64,000 bases of DNA from Paulinella micropora. Lineage: Eukaryota > Cercozoa > Imbricatea > Euglyphida > Paulinellidae. Below, piece after piece: positions 41,378 to 53,010 of this stretch (positions within the stretch are counted from its first letter, which is position 1; every line of letters starts with the position of its first letter). The notes under the pieces are model-generated. The model was not told where the DNA came from, made no database searches, and saw only the letters and a list, made by a program, of their open reading frames with translations. The stretch covers positions 95,001 through 159,000 of the forward strand of contig WBZZ01004751.1 of NCBI GenBank assembly GCA_019918135.1. The letters are read 5' to 3'. Both the position numbers and the translations under genes were made by a program.

Positions 41378-42504
41378 ATGACCAAGACAGCCACCAAGAA
41401 GAGGCAAAAACCTCCCTGGCGCGCGCTCGACCCCGACGTCACGCACCACATCAAGCAACTGCCGCCGACCTTCGTGCCCTCGTTCCGCGGCCGAGCGCTT
41501 GCTGGCGTACATACGTGGCTCGAGGCGCACGTGTGGCAGAAGGACCCCAAGTTCAGTCACAAAACCATTAAACCCCAACAGAACGTGTACGCCCAATGGG
41601 AAGAACGCGCCGCCTCTGTGGCACAGAAGCGGAACTCCGCCAGGCACATCCAGGCCCCCTGGTTTGGCCGAGGTCTGCACGTTTCTCGTTTGCTCGCTCT
41701 GTCTTTTGTTTGTCGCTTACTGTCCCAGAGCTTTTTTTGTTCCCTTTTCTCTTGATCGTCTGTGCAGGGAACGGCCTCGCTGTAGACTGCCAGCTCACCG
41801 CCTTCACCGAGATAGCCACGGGCCTGCGGCCGCCCGTGCTTAAGGGCACCATCTTTAAGAAAAATTACAGCGTTTGGGCAGGGGCGCCGCCACAGCAGAA
41901 ACTGAGCTTCTGCCGCAGCCTCAAGGCCTGCACGGGCGTCGCCCTCGACCCCGACACTCTGCACTGCGTGCACCCGCTCGCCGCCAGCGCGCTCTCCTTC
42001 CTCTTCAGCCGCTTCGGCGAGCCGCTTGGCGCTCAAGTTCCTGTGCACAATTGGTCCTTGGACTTGTGCACACACATAGATCAGGTCTGGCGCGACGCAA
42101 AGACGCAAGACGTTGTTTTGATAGAACTCAAAAAGAGCCAAAGCCCGTGGGATCGTGCGACAGCGAAAACTGCTAGAATGCGCGGCGCTGATTTTTGCCA
42201 ATGGCCCGATCTTCCGATGAACCGTTATATGATCCAGGCCGCTGTGGCGCAATTTTTGTTCAATCAGAGTTACGCAACTTCGGCAAACGTAAAGTCGGGT
42301 GTGCTTTGCGTAGGGACCTATGGTGTCGCGTACAAGGAAGTGCCGACGAGCATGATTGAGCAGGCCGGGCGGGCCTTGCAAGGCCTGGCCCGCCCTGTAG
42401 TGCCTCCTGCAACCCCCGCGGCGGCGGAGGCGGCAGAGGACGCCGACAGTCCTGAGCCACCGGCAAAAAAAGCCAAGACTAACGCCAGTGCAGAGGATGA
42501 GTAA
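41378..42504 (+). CDS. PD-(D/E)XK nuclease-like protein, two exons
   Basis: Exon 1 is 41378-41672, intron 41673-41767 (GTCTGC...TGTGCAG), exon 2 41768-42504; the phases agree, giving 343 residues. The N-terminus is basic (KTATKKRQKPPWRALDP) and helical. Exon 2 has a folded core with LSFCRSLKACTGVALDPDTL, then WSLDLCTHIDQVWRD...DVVLIELKKSQSPWD: an Asp followed by E-x-K on the next strand, the PD-(D/E)XK nuclease signature. A Gln-containing helix (MNRYMIQAAVAQFLFNQ) follows, as in restriction-like or viral recombinase-type nucleases. The C-terminus carries PPAKKAKTNASAEDE, a nuclear localisation-like motif. Similar nucleases occur in large DNA viruses; the specific family is not named. Confidence 0.6.
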
Positions 42505-42591
42505 AAATAATGTTTCTGTCTGAACAACAGTTGTCTTACAAACAGTAAAAGCAATGCAATCGTTTTTAAAGTTTAGTAAAGATGCTTTTGG

Positions 42592-44451
42592 CTAGTCTTC
42601 CTCTGATTCCGACTCTTCCTGATCATAATCCTCTCCTGGCGGCAGCTCGTGCAAGATCGACGCCGCAGAAGCAAACGGCTTGTCCTTGATCTTTGTGTAC
42701 TCGTGCTCCCACGCGTAAAACACACGGCAGCCGGCCGGCATTTTCTGTCGAATAAAGTACATGCGGGCTATCGTCTCCCTGTACAATTCTCGGTTGTGGC
42801 GCCCGCTAACTCGCGACCGGCCCTCAGCGTACTTTGAATGCCCGGGAGGAAAGCCGTGATAAGCGTTTCCGTGAAACTCATACACGCAATTGCTGGCCGC
42901 GTCGTAGCCGTCCAACAGCAGCCTCGTGCCAGGAACAGTTGCTTCTTTTCCTTGTGGCACATCAGCGCCGTTAATAAAGTGCTTATGCTGGATTTTCCAG
43001 CCAAGCGTTTGCTCGAGCCTGTCCCACAGCCTGCACGCCGCGATCGAGCAGCCCGCGGCCGGCTTAGGAATCAAACCTCGCTCGTATGCATGCTCAGCAC
43101 ACAGGCGGTCTTTGCGCCCTTGTTCATCCGCAAAGGTAGCATATGTTTTGGATTCCGCCGGACAATCCTCACAAGGCTTTGAAGGCCTGTGGCACCCTCT
43201 TTCTAGAGCATGAGCACTGCAGAGCTTGTTGAGGCGCCCCTGCTCATCTGGAAAGGTGGCCTTCTTCTTACTGCTAGCTGGACAGTCCTCGCAGGCATTT
43301 TGCACTACGTGGCACCCTCTCACTCGAGCATGAGCACTGCAGAGCTTGTCGGCCCGCCCGTGCTCATCTGGAAAAGCGGCCTGCTTCTTACCACTAGCCG
43401 GACAGTCCTCGCAGGGCTTAAGAACCTGGTGGCAGCCTCTAAGTTTCGCATGCTTTGCGCACAGGCGTTTATTGCGCCCGTGCTCATCCGCATAGCAGGC
43501 TTGTCTTTTATTACTAGCTGGGCAGTCCTCGCAAGGGTTCAGCACCTCGTGACATTCGAGGGCTTGCGCGTGCTCACTACAGAGCTTTCTGGCGCGCCCG
43601 TGTTCGTCGGCAAAGTGAGCTTCTTTCTTTGACTCGGCAGGGCACATCTTGCAAGGGTTTCGCACATGTGATACCCCAATCTCTTTTGCATGAATGCTAC
43701 ACAGTTTGTTTGCCTGCCCCTTTTCGTCCGGAAAGCTAGCTTGCTTTTTTGCCTCAGCAGGGCAGGCTGTACAAGGATTTTGCACAACGTAACAGCCCCT
43801 CAAGCGAGCATGAACACTACACAACCTATTGCTCCGGCCCTGCTCATCTGCAAAGGAGGCCTCTTTCTTATTGCCAGCTGGACAGTCCTCGCAAAGGCTC
43901 TTCCCCTTGAAGCAACCGACAACTTGAGCATGCTTCGCACAGAGCTTGAACCGTTGCTTCCCGTCTTCTGTCCAGTAACTGCCTGCACAAATAACAGTCT
44001 CTTCTTGCCAACAACTGGAGCATGCAAAGTGTCAGTATGTCCAGCCCAGCGGATCTTTGCTCGCTCGACTGAAAAGGGCACCACCTGCACTTACTTTCAA
44101 CTGATAGTCCCGCCCGTTTTGTTGGTGGTCGACAATCTCTTCAACCTCTGGCAGCGCCACAACGTCGTTCAGCTTCTGTCGTTTGGTCTTCCTTTTTTCC
44201 CTTTGACGGCGGCGCTTCTTCAGCAGCCGACGGGTGTGGCTGGCGCAACCGTTCGCGGCCACGGCCTTGCGACAGCGGCCGCGGCGTGTGAAGCAGTACT
44301 CGCAGGCCGGTGCGACTTTGCCTGCGGGTGTCCGGAGGACAATTGTCTGGCCGAAGACGCGCAGCTCCACGCCGTTTGCGAACGTGGCGACGGCGTCGCG
44401 GTCCCCGTACTGGCGCACAAAGACACGAACTGCCTTGGGATCGTGTGCCAT
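42592..44451 (-). CDS. EsV-1-7-type Cys repeat protein fused to a nuclease-like domain
   Basis: Exon 1 is 44451-44095: MAHDPKAVRVFVRQYGDRDA, Cys-rich ACEYCFTRRGRCRKA, and a strong basic tract (KKRRRQREKRKTKRQKLND). After a GTAAGT intron, about nine repeats of roughly 40 residues follow, each C-x2-C-P-A...F-x-D-E-x-G-R...L-C-x2-H-A...G-C, resembling the EsV-1-7 zinc repeat of brown algae and their viruses. The C-terminus has RLWDRLEQTLGWKIQHKHFI and VPGTRLLLDGYDAASNCVYE then FHGNAYHGFPPGH. The DGYD...EFHGxxYHG pattern recalls PD-(D/E)XK nucleases of giant viruses and polinton-type polymerases. The intron acceptor is uncertain. Role: DNA binding plus cleavage, by inference. Confidence 0.6.
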
Positions 44452-45190
44452 CCACTCGCGTGGTGGAAATGAGCAAGAATCAAACTCGCCAAGAGGGTGC
44501 AGAAAAGAAAACAACTCTGAGCAACAGGGGAAGGAGAGGTTGTGTGAGGCGCGGCCCGAGGAGTTTTGGGGCCTGGCAGACAAAAGAAAAAAACCCCTTT
44601 GAAAATTGTTTCGCAGCCGAAAGAAGGACAATGGCCGGCCCCCTCCCCGTCCTGTTTTCCTGGCTACAGTGGATTCGGCCGGCCCCCCCCCCCCTCTTTG
44701 CAAAAAAAAGGCTTTGCAAAAAAGGGGGAGGGGGCCTTGGGTCGAAAGAAACGACGGGGAGGGGGGGGGGGCGCCGTAACGCTTTCCCCCGCCCGCCGGC
44801 GTTGGCCCAAAGTTTTTCTTTTTTTTCTTTCTCTTTTTTTTTTTTTGCAAACTGCACGGGTGCGCATTGGAGAGCACGGCTTTGGTTTCTGGGACGACAC
44901 CTTTTTTTGGGGTGGAGAGAGGGGGGGGGAGGCCGCCGTAGCACCAAAAAAAATGATTCTTCTTCTCAGTCTCTGCCTCCACTGTTAGCCGCTAAGTTTA
45001 GTAACAAGAGAAAGAAAATTTTTATTATTCAATTTGCCCCCCAAAAAGCGGTGCAGAAACTGCGGTAATACGCCAGAAGGATGCATGCGAAAAAGCGAGC
45101 AGGAAGATGACGCGGCCCCCATCCCTGCTGAACACAAAACACTTTCCTACAAACTCGAGTGAGTGAGTGGGGTGTCAGCAACAGGCTTCT
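44452..45190. other. Spacer rich in C, G, A and T runs
   Basis: Runs of G (about 44758-44770), C (44685-44695), T and A fill most of this region. Open frames here are low-complexity. The end (45000-45180) has AATTTTTATTATTCAATTTG and may hold the 3' end of the F-box/LRR gene. Nothing else supported. Confidence 0.45.
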
Positions 45191-46699
45191 TCAAGAATCC
45201 CAGGAGTAGGGAGAGTGGTTGAGACGGCAGTCGAGGTTGACGCGAAGATTGGGCCGGGCTTGTCTGAGTTCAGCCAGCGCCTCTTGGGGCGGGTTTACGG
45301 GAAGTTTGACCGTCAACTCGCACAACGCTCGGCATTTGCTTAGCTGACTAACGTCGGCGTTGAAAGTGCAAGACCGTAGTTCTATTGCCTGGAATGAGCA
45401 CTGCGTTAACTCGGAAATAATGGCGTCTGTTATTTCGTAAAAGCTCAGTTGTGGTTTCTGTAAGCGCGTACAAAGTGCCAGCCCCGCAGGAAGGCTCGTA
45501 GCTCTCCAGGGAGAGATGTTGACATTACACAGGACAGGGCAGGTGCTCAGTACGCTGAGGTCCGTGAATTGATCGCACCCTTCTAGATACAGTTCTTGCA
45601 GTGCACAGCAGCGCTGCAAGTGTGACAGGCCAGTGCTGGTGATGTTTCGGCAGTGCCTCAAACGCAGGCTTTGCAGGCCTGTCTGGCCAGCTAGCTTTTG
45701 GAGTGCGTCGTCCGAAGCGATGTTCAAAAGAGTGAGCTTCAGGCTTCGGAATTTAAGCTTGCCTAGTGTGTCTAGGTCTGGGAGTGAAAGGGCGTAATAC
45801 TGCAACAGGTCTAATACCTGCAGCTTCGTGAGGGAGCCGATTTGCTCAATCAGGTTGGTAGCTCGCAAGGCGGCTATAAACGTCAGCTTGGTTATGTGCA
45901 AATTTCGCAGGCCGGAGCCATTGATGCCATTGCAATATTTGATGGTCAGCGTCGCCAGCCGCGGCACTAGCAGCAGAAATGTCAGCGCTCGGTCCGTAAG
46001 ATTGTGGCAGAAATCAAGTGTCAGGCTGTGTAGTTCTGGTAGGCCTGGCAGGGCTTGGAAGCTGTCATCTCGGATAGACTGGCGTGCGAGCTCGAGCAGC
46101 CTGAGATTGCGAGTGCTGGGGCGAACGGGCAGTTGTTGGCAGATGTTTCCCGTTCTCCCGGCCAGTAAATTGTCGATGCGACCGAAATCGTCCAGCACCT
46201 TACCCTCCGCAAACTCAAACTCTTGGTAAGCATTGTCTTGGCCCAGCAGGATGAGGGTTTTGATCGTAACCTTGTCTAGCGACCAGCGCTTGTAGTCTGT
46301 CCAGCCTCGTTGATCTGCGTAGTACGGGTACGAAGTCCTAAGTTCTTGGACGGGCCACGAAGCTTTGATACAGGCTTGCACAAAGAAGCGGAGTATTCTC
46401 CTGTGCGCCGGGTTCCGGAACTCAAACACTGGCTGCTCGTAGCCGTGCCAGAAGGCAGGACTCTCGGCAAAGTCCAGGGAACTTTGGCAGGCCAGCGCCA
46501 AGCGGACTGCGTCGTTTGCGCCTGCCAGGTCCCTGACAATGGCCCAGACATCGCCGGGCAGTTCGAACAGCCAGCAAGAAGACTGCTCGGCCCGTTTTCT
46601 TCTTTTGGCTTGCCCGGTCTCTGCGTCATCACGATAGCGCCTGGGGAAAATTCCGCGAGTGGTTCGTGTTGACCTCCTACGGCCCGAACCCTCGGCCAT
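45191..46699 (-). CDS. F-box-like / leucine-rich repeat protein 2
   Basis: 502 residues from the ATG at 46699 (MAEGSGRRRSTRTTRGIFPR), chosen because sequence upstream of it is homopolymer-rich. A basic segment (AKRRKRAEQ) precedes the F-box-like helix pair (WLFELPGDVWAIVRDLAGAN; PAFWHGYEQPVFEFRNPAHR). About a dozen AMN1-like leucine-rich repeats follow (CHNLTDRALTFLLLVPRLAT; CNGINGSGL; CRNITSTGLSHLQRCCALQE; CDQFTDLSVL). The shared FW..YEQPxFEFxxPxHRxIL block makes it a paralogue of the gene at 38654. Probable SCF substrate adaptor that redirects ubiquitination. Frame intact. Confidence 0.75.
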   Translation of the reverse strand: MAEGSGRRRSTRTTRGIFPRRYRDDAETGQAKRRKRAEQSSCWLFELPGDVWAIVRDLAGANDAVRLALACQSSLDFAESPAFWHGYEQPVFEFRNPAHRRILRFFVQACIKASWPVQELRTSYPYYADQRGWTDYKRWSLDKVTIKTLILLGQDNAYQEFEFAEGKVLDDFGRIDNLLAGRTGNICQQLPVRPSTRNLRLLELARQSIRDDSFQALPGLPELHSLTLDFCHNLTDRALTFLLLVPRLATLTIKYCNGINGSGLRNLHITKLTFIAALRATNLIEQIGSLTKLQVLDLLQYYALSLPDLDTLGKLKFRSLKLTLLNIASDDALQKLAGQTGLQSLRLRHCRNITSTGLSHLQRCCALQELYLEGCDQFTDLSVLSTCPVLCNVNISPWRATSLPAGLALCTRLQKPQLSFYEITDAIISELTQCSFQAIELRSCTFNADVSQLSKCRALCELTVKLPVNPPQEALAELRQARPNLRVNLDCRLNHSPYSWDS

Positions 46700-47300
46700 T
46701 GCTTTTTTGTTAAGTGTATGTTTGGTGCCAGGCAAAAAAAACACACAAAGCCAAGGAGTTGGCCTGGCAAAAAAAAAGAAAAAAAAGCACCATTTGTTTC
46801 GCAGCCGAAAGAGGACGGCCCCCCCCCCTCTCCATTTTCTTTGTCCTGGCTGCGGTGTTTTGGTTTGGGCCCCCCCCCCCTCAGCTTCCGGCCTTTTTTT
46901 TCCTTTTTGCACGCGCGGCCCCCCCCCCCCCGTCTCGCTGTGTCGTCCGTCTGTGGAGAGGGGAGGGAAGGGTGGGATCTAAAAATCCCTGCGCCAAAAG
47001 GAAAAAAGGGGCGGCAGGAACGTCACCAGGCAAAAAAAAAGGTAGACATTAGGGAGAGACTTTCTTTTGCTGGTAGATTTTGGTGACACACGATGGATTG
47101 CTTTTTTTGGGTGTGTGTGTGGGGGGGGGGGGGCCGGGAGGGCGTTTTCGGACTCACGCTTACCGTTGGCTAAAGGCCGCGCTAATACGCTGTGATAAAT
47201 TTTTTTCTGGGTCTTTTGGTTATCGCTGCAACCGTCTGGCGATCCACTGGATAAATCACACACCAGCCCCCTTTCTCTGTTTTTTTTCTTTCTGTTTGGC
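46700..47300. other. Divergent spacer with C/G runs
   Basis: C runs near 46820, 46870 and 46920, a G run near 47121-47133, and AT-rich stretches. No supported gene; probably promoters for the minus-strand F-box/LRR gene and the plus-strand gene at 47301. Confidence 0.4.
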
Positions 47301-48047
47301 ATGGACTCTCTCGCTGTGCCTCTGCCCCAGGATGTTTGGCTTTCTGCTGGATGCCTAGGTATGTCCGGTCGGTTAGGCTGCAAGCGGCGACGCAGCGAAG
47401 AAGCCGGCCAGCCCGCGAAACGACGCGGTCGAGCACCGTGGAGCTGGGCCGGATCCATCCGGCAGTACCTGGAGGAGGACCGCCCTACGCAACGCCGCGT
47501 GCTGTTCAAACGGCTGCTCACCACCTTTTTCAGGCACTTTCTAGACAAGCGCCTGACCGCCGCGCTGGCCCGGCACGTGCCGGAAGTTGCAGACGACGTG
47601 AACGAAGCAATAGAGCTGTTCGTTGGCGGCTTCGAGGCTAGTTTCGGAAGAGGTGGTATCTTGTGGTTCTGGTTCGACGACCTGCGCCAGCCAGCCCAGC
47701 AAAAGTCGCTGCCAGCGGCTGCTGCCGATAATAGTCGGGCCCGTGCACGCGTGTTGCACGAGCTGCAAAACACCGACATGCTAGCGAAGTTCGCCGACCC
47801 GAACCTGTTGTTTAGCAACGAAGCCAACGAGCAACTTTGAAGGTAGGAAATATGGTGATCGTACCTCGTTCCGCCAGACCAGAGCACTCCTGGCCTGGTT
47901 CGCCAAAATATTGCAAGGCTGTGCTGAGCTGCTCGAAGAACAATACCTGCGGCAGAGACTTCCTGATCCACCCTACTTCCTCGGGGACGACTTGGACCCG
48001 GAGAATTTTCTGGTGGTCTGGGAGGACTGGAAAGAGGACCGGGACTA
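47301..48047 (+). CDS. Unknown protein with KRRR motifs
   Basis: The first ORF (47301-47840, 179 residues) begins MDSLAVPLPQDVWLSAGCLG, with a later MSGRLGCKRRRSEEAGQ and KRRGRAPW, two nuclear localisation-like motifs. A helical domain follows (SIRQYLEEDRPTQRRVLFKR; VADDVNEAIELFVGGFEASF). The protein-like signal goes on to 48047 in another frame (RQTRALLAWFAKILQGCAEL; DDLDPENFLVVWEDWKEDRD), so the gene appears to have about one break or an unrecognised intron. PQDVW at the start recalls the F-box starts of its neighbours. No family recognised. Confidence 0.45.
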
Positions 48048-48551
48048 AAAAAAATGTTCTCGTTGATGTACAAAAAAGAAAGCCAGGACTTTATTAATGA
48101 CGCGTAGAGCACATTCTTGAACAAAGTGATTTTTATTGTAATAAAAAAATACTTGGGTCTTTGCAGTGGTTGTGCACAAAAAAAAACGTCGCAAGTTTAG
48201 CGGCTTTTTTTTCCGGTTGTAGTATTTTCTTTTTGGTTACGAATTTTCTTGGGGGCATTGCAGAATAAAATTGTTCTTTCTTGTTACTAACTTGGCGGCC
48301 GGCAGAGGCAGAGGAGTTTTTCTGTTTATCTGCCGGCTTAGGACCGGGAAAGGAGGGTTTCGAACGACCACCCGCTCTCTCTCACCTCGTTCCCCCCGTC
48401 CGACTTCCGGATTTTAAATTCTCTCGGCCCGGCCCCCGAAAACAAAAAGCACAGCGGTGCCGGGTCACCAGGCGAAAAAGTTAACGAACAAAAAAAAAGC
48501 CGTCGGTTTGGGAAGAAGAAACAAAAAATTTAATGCGAAGCCAAAGAATTT
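48048..48551. other. Convergent 3' spacer with polyadenylation-like signals
   Basis: Contains TGTAATAAAAAAATAC near 48137 and GCAGAATAAAATTG near 48261, probable polyadenylation signals for the converging genes on each side. The rest is mixed sequence with a short GC-rich stretch near 48290-48470. No gene supported. Confidence 0.4.
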
Positions 48552-51500
48552 TTAGACAGAAGACGTCCCACTTGCTTCTAAGGTCTTGCACTTCTTGGCC
48601 ACCGGCTGCTGCTCGAGTGGTTCGGTACTAGCTCTCTTGCCCCACAACACGAACTTGGCCAGGTGGTCGCCCCGGGCGGCCGCGTGGCCGAGCCAGTTAG
48701 CCGCAGCGACCGCGTCCTTCCGCGTGCCGCGCCCCTGCACGAGAAAGAGCCCCACCTTCTGGGCGGCCCTGAGCACGCCCTTCTGTGCCGCCAGCAGGTA
48801 GTACGTGTAGGCCAGCGAGTCGTTGCGGGGCACGCCGTGCCCGAGGCTGTAGCGCATGCCGAGGTTGCACAAGGCGCGCGGGTGGTTGCTGGTCGTGGCC
48901 GCCCGCAGCCAGAGCTGGAAGGCCTGCACCCGGTCCCGGGGCACCCCCTTGCCCGAGTAGTGGCAGGCCGCCAGGCTGTTGAGGGCGTCCGTGTGGCCCT
49001 GCTCGGCGGCGCGCGCAAACCAGCGCGAGGCGGCCGCCAGGTCCTGCGTTACACCGTGGCCGTAGTAGAAACAGCGCGCCACGCCGTGCTGAGCGCCCGC
49101 GTGCCCTTGCTCCGCCGCCAGGAGAAAGTACTTGTGTGCGGCCCCCTTAATATCTTGCGCGACGCCCTGGCCCTGGGAGAAACGGACCGCAACAGCAGCG
49201 GCCGCCTGCAAATGTCCTTGGTCCGCGGCCCGGCGGAAACAGTCGGCCGCCGCCACAGAGTTACGAGTGACCCCGAACCCGTTCATAGCACCGGCCGAGC
49301 TGGAACTGCGCGTCCGCGTTGTGCGGGGCCGACTTTCGAAAACAGTCGGCTGCCTTTTTCTTGTTTTTCGGGACGCCGGCGCCCTTAGCGTAGCAATCGC
49401 CCAGCCTGCATTGCGCTTCTGCGTCGTTTTGTTTGGCCGCCCGCGCGAACAGGTCGACAGCGCAACTCTCGTCTCGGGCCACGCCGAGCCCACTAGCATA
49501 ACAGAGGCCCAGTTTGATCTGGGCAGCGGCATGGCCCTGTTCGGCCGCCCTCTGGTACAATCTGGCGGCCTGGCCCTCGTCCCGTTCCACGCCGGTGCCC
49601 GTAGCGTAGCATTCCCCCAGCCGAAATTGCGCGTCCGCGTTGTTCTGTTCGGCCGCTCGTCGAAAACAGTTGGCGGCCTTGCTGTCGTCCCGCGCCACCC
49701 CGAGCGCATTGGCGTAACAGACTCCTAGGTTGTGCATGGCCGGCGTGTGCCCCAGCTCGGCCGCCTGCTGGTAGTAGTCGACTGCCTTGGGCAGGTCCTG
49801 GGCCACGCCGCGTCCGGCGGCGTAGAATTGCCCCAGGTTAGTCTGGGCCGCTGCGTAGTTCTGGGCGGCCGCCAGGCGAAAGTAGTCCAGTGCCCTGGTG
49901 TAGTCCTGGGGGACGCCGAGCCCGCAGCTGTAACAGGCACCCAGGGCGCATTGCGCGGCCGCCCAGTTTTGGTCGGCCGCCCGGCGAAAGTAGTCGGCTG
50001 CCTTGGCGCTATTTGCGGGAACGCCGACGCCGTTCGCGTAACATTTCGCCAGCCTGAACTGCGCTTCCGCGTCGTTTTGTTGGGCCGCCCTCTGGTACCA
50101 CTTGGCCGCCTTGGCGCTGTCTGGCAGGACGCCCACGCCGGTAGCGTAGCATTTCGCCACGTTTAATTGCGCCTCTGCGCTACCTTCTTCGGCCGCCAGG
50201 CGAAAGTAGCTGGCGGCCTTGGCGCTGTCCTTGGCCACGCCGGCGCCGGTAGCGTAGCATTTCGCCACGTTTAATTGCGCCTCTGCGCTACCTTCTTCGG
50301 CCGCCAGGCGAAAGTGCTCGAAGGCGCGACCCTCATCCTGGGCCACGCCGGTGCCGGTAGCGTAGCATTTCGCCAGCTCGACTTGTGCTTCTGTACAATT
50401 CTGTTCGGCCGCCAGCGCGAACAGGTTCGCTGCCTTGGCGCTGTCCTTGGCCACACCGACGCCGTTCGCGTAACAGCACCCCAGCTCGAATTGCGCTTCT
50501 GCGCTACCTTCTTCGGCCGCCAGCGCGAACAGGTTCGCTGCCTTGACGCTGTCCTTGGCCACACCGAACCCATCCGCGTAACAGCACCCCAGCTCTAATT
50601 GCGCTTCTGCATTTGTCTGTTCGGCCGCCAGCGCGAACAGGTTCGCTGCCTTGGCGCTATTGGCGGGGACGCCGACGCCGTTCGCGTAACATTGTCCCAG
50701 CCGTAATTGTGCGGCTGCACACTTTTGTTCGGCGGCCTGCTGGTAGCATTCCACTGCCTTGGCGCTGTTGGCGGGGACGCCGACTCCGTGTGCGTAACAC
50801 AGCCCCAGCAAGTATTGCGCGTCCACGTCTTGCTGTGCGGCCGCCAGGCGAAAACAGTTGGCTGCCTTGCTTTCGTCCTTGTCCACGCCGTGTCCCTTGA
50901 TGTAGCAGTTCCCCAACCTCAAGTGCGCGGCTGCATAGTTCTGGGCGGCCGCCAGGCGAAAGTATTCCACTGCTCTCACGTAGTCTTGGGGGACGCCGAG
51001 CCCGCTGGCGTAGCAGTCCCCCAGGTTAGCCTGCGCAGCCGCACAGTTCTGTTCGGCCGCCAGGCGAAAGTGCTCGAAGGCGCGACCCGCGTCTTGGGGC
51101 ACGCCGAGCCCGCTGGCGTAACAGCACCCCAACCTAACCCGTGCGCCGGTGTCGTTTTCCTCGTCGGCCGCCCGCCGGTACCACTGAATTGCTTGGACGT
51201 AGTCCTGGCAGTCGCCCTTGAAGTAGGAATCGCCGAGGCCGCACAGCGTGCCCGGTGGCGACGACATAAATGTCGCCGAGGCGTGCTGTGCGCACACCGC
51301 TAGGTCACAAAGGGCGGCGGCCCGGGCCGACCTTTGCGCTCGCTGCGCCCACTCGGCCGCCAGCTCTTGGTGGTGGGACAGCCGGCGTGACACAATCAAT
51401 TGTGCGTCCGGGTGGCCACGTTCGGCCGCCTGCAGAAACAACGACAGTGAACTGGCTTCTTCCCCGGGTACGCCCTGGGCGCGCAAACCCAGCTGGTACA

Positions 51501-52467
51501 GCGCGCCGGCGTGGCCAGCGGTGCTCGCTTCTTGGAACAGCGCCAGCGCGCGGCCCTTGTCCCTGCGCACGCCGCGCCCAGAGTCCAGGCACAAGGCCAG
51601 CTGGTACTGCGCACCTGCGTCGTGTCGAGCCGCGCCCTGCGTGAACCACTGGACCGCGGAGGTGGAGTCCTGCACCACCCCGTACCCATGCAAATAACAA
51701 ACCCCGAGGTTGCACAACGCACTGGCGTCACCTTTCTCGGCCGCTCTCTCAAAATACCTGGCGGCCAGGCCCTGGCTCTCGCCCAGACCGAGCCCGTGGT
51801 AGTAGCAGACGCCCAAATAATACAGGGCGTCTACGTCTCCCTGGGCCTTCGCTTGCTGGAACCACTCGACAGCGTGCTTCATTTCTGGTTGTGTCCCGTG
51901 GCCGTGGAAATAGCATTTGCCGAGGCTGAACTGCGCGTCGCTGTCTCCCAAATGCGCGGAGCGGGCGTACAGTTTGAAGGCTTGTGCGTAGTCCTGGGCT
52001 ACCCCGTGCCCGTAGAAATAGGACTCGGCCCTGCAGTACAGTTGTTCGGCCTGCTCACGTTCGGCAGGGCCAGTCGCGGGTTCGGCACTGTCCACAGCTG
52101 TCTGGCGTGCGGGTTCGGCACTGTCCACAGCTGTCTGGCGTGCGGGTTCGGCACTGTCCACGGCTGTTGGGCGTGCGAGTTCGGCACTGTCCACAGCTGT
52201 TGGGCGTGCATCGACGCTGCGCAGGTCATTGAACATGTCTCGCAAGATCAGCGCCACGTCGGGGTCTAGGTTCGGCTTCGCGTTGTCGACTACGTACTTG
52301 ATTTCCGCCTCGGTCAGGCGCAGCAGGCCCGCGCGGTCGCGGTATTGAAGTACTCTGGCTATGATTCTTAGCGTGGCGCCGCGCACACCCCGCACCTCAA
52401 GCTCCGTTCGCAACCACTCCTGTACTTGTTCGCGCGTGCTGGGGTACAAGGACGTGGTGGCCATCAC
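48552..52467 (-). CDS. Sel1-like repeat protein, about 31 repeats
   Basis: From MMATTSLYPSTREQVQEWLR (start 52467) a short helical N-terminal domain leads to four 11-residue repeats (ARPTAVDSAEP) and then Sel1 repeats of 36 residues: G.GV..D...A...F..AA......A...LG.CY. I count about 25 in the first frame and 6 more in a second frame that runs to 48552, ending AKKCKTLEASGTSSV, a nuclear localisation-like motif. The middle repeats (about 9-25) are very alike, so the tract grew by recent duplication. Sel1 repeats form superhelical scaffolds for protein binding and are frequent in giant viruses and intracellular bacteria. The gene shows about one break. Confidence 0.8.
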
Positions 52468-53010
52468 TGGGGCACCTGTTTCCTTTTTTTCTGGTTCACT
52501 CCTTCTTCTGAAACCCCTGTCCTCCTCCCCCCCCTGCCACCTCTTGCTGGAATGGTCGCTCTCGGCCCCCCCTTCATTCCGCCTCTCATTCCACGTTCGG
52601 CCCCCCCCCCCTTGTTTTTGGTTTCCGCTCTCGGCCCCCCCCCCCTTGGCCCTAATTTGCCCCCTGTTTCACTTTGGCTTTTATTTGAAGTAGAACACGA
52701 AAATATGCTTACGGGGGGGGAGAAGGCGCGAAGAGGGTGTGGGGTTTGTGAGAGGCAAGCTTTTTAAAAAAATACGTCAGTGTGGCAAACTCTGACCATG
52801 GAAAAAAAGGGGACGGGGTGGAGGCAGCCGGGGGAGGGGGGTATTTGTGTTTGTGTGAGATTTGTGTGTGAGATTTGTGTGTGAGATTTGTGTGTGAGAT
52901 TTGTGTGTGAGATTTGTGTGTGAGATTTGTGTGTGAGATTTGTGTGTGAGATTTGTGTGCAATCGTGTTTTGTATATTTATTTTTTTTAGATTTCTGTTT
53001 ATCTTTCGAC
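52468..53010. other. Spacer with C runs and a 13-bp minisatellite
   Basis: C runs near 52602 and 52635 precede (in the minus direction) the Sel1 gene. At about 52855-52960 the unit TGAGATTTGTGTG repeats about eight times. The plus-strand gene starts just after at 53011. No other gene supported. Confidence 0.8.

Noticed and set aside
44032-44982. Longer N-terminus of the EsV-1-7-like gene reaching 44982
   Set aside because: The upstream part is translated from homopolymer runs; the ATG at 44451 starts protein-like sequence.
51305-51715. Plus- and minus-strand ORFs inside the Sel1 gene
   Set aside because: Alternative frames of a GC-rich repeat gene; they lack independent motifs.
52855-52960. 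CRISPR-like array
   Set aside because: The 13-bp unit repeats without spacers; it is a minisatellite in a eukaryotic-type contig.
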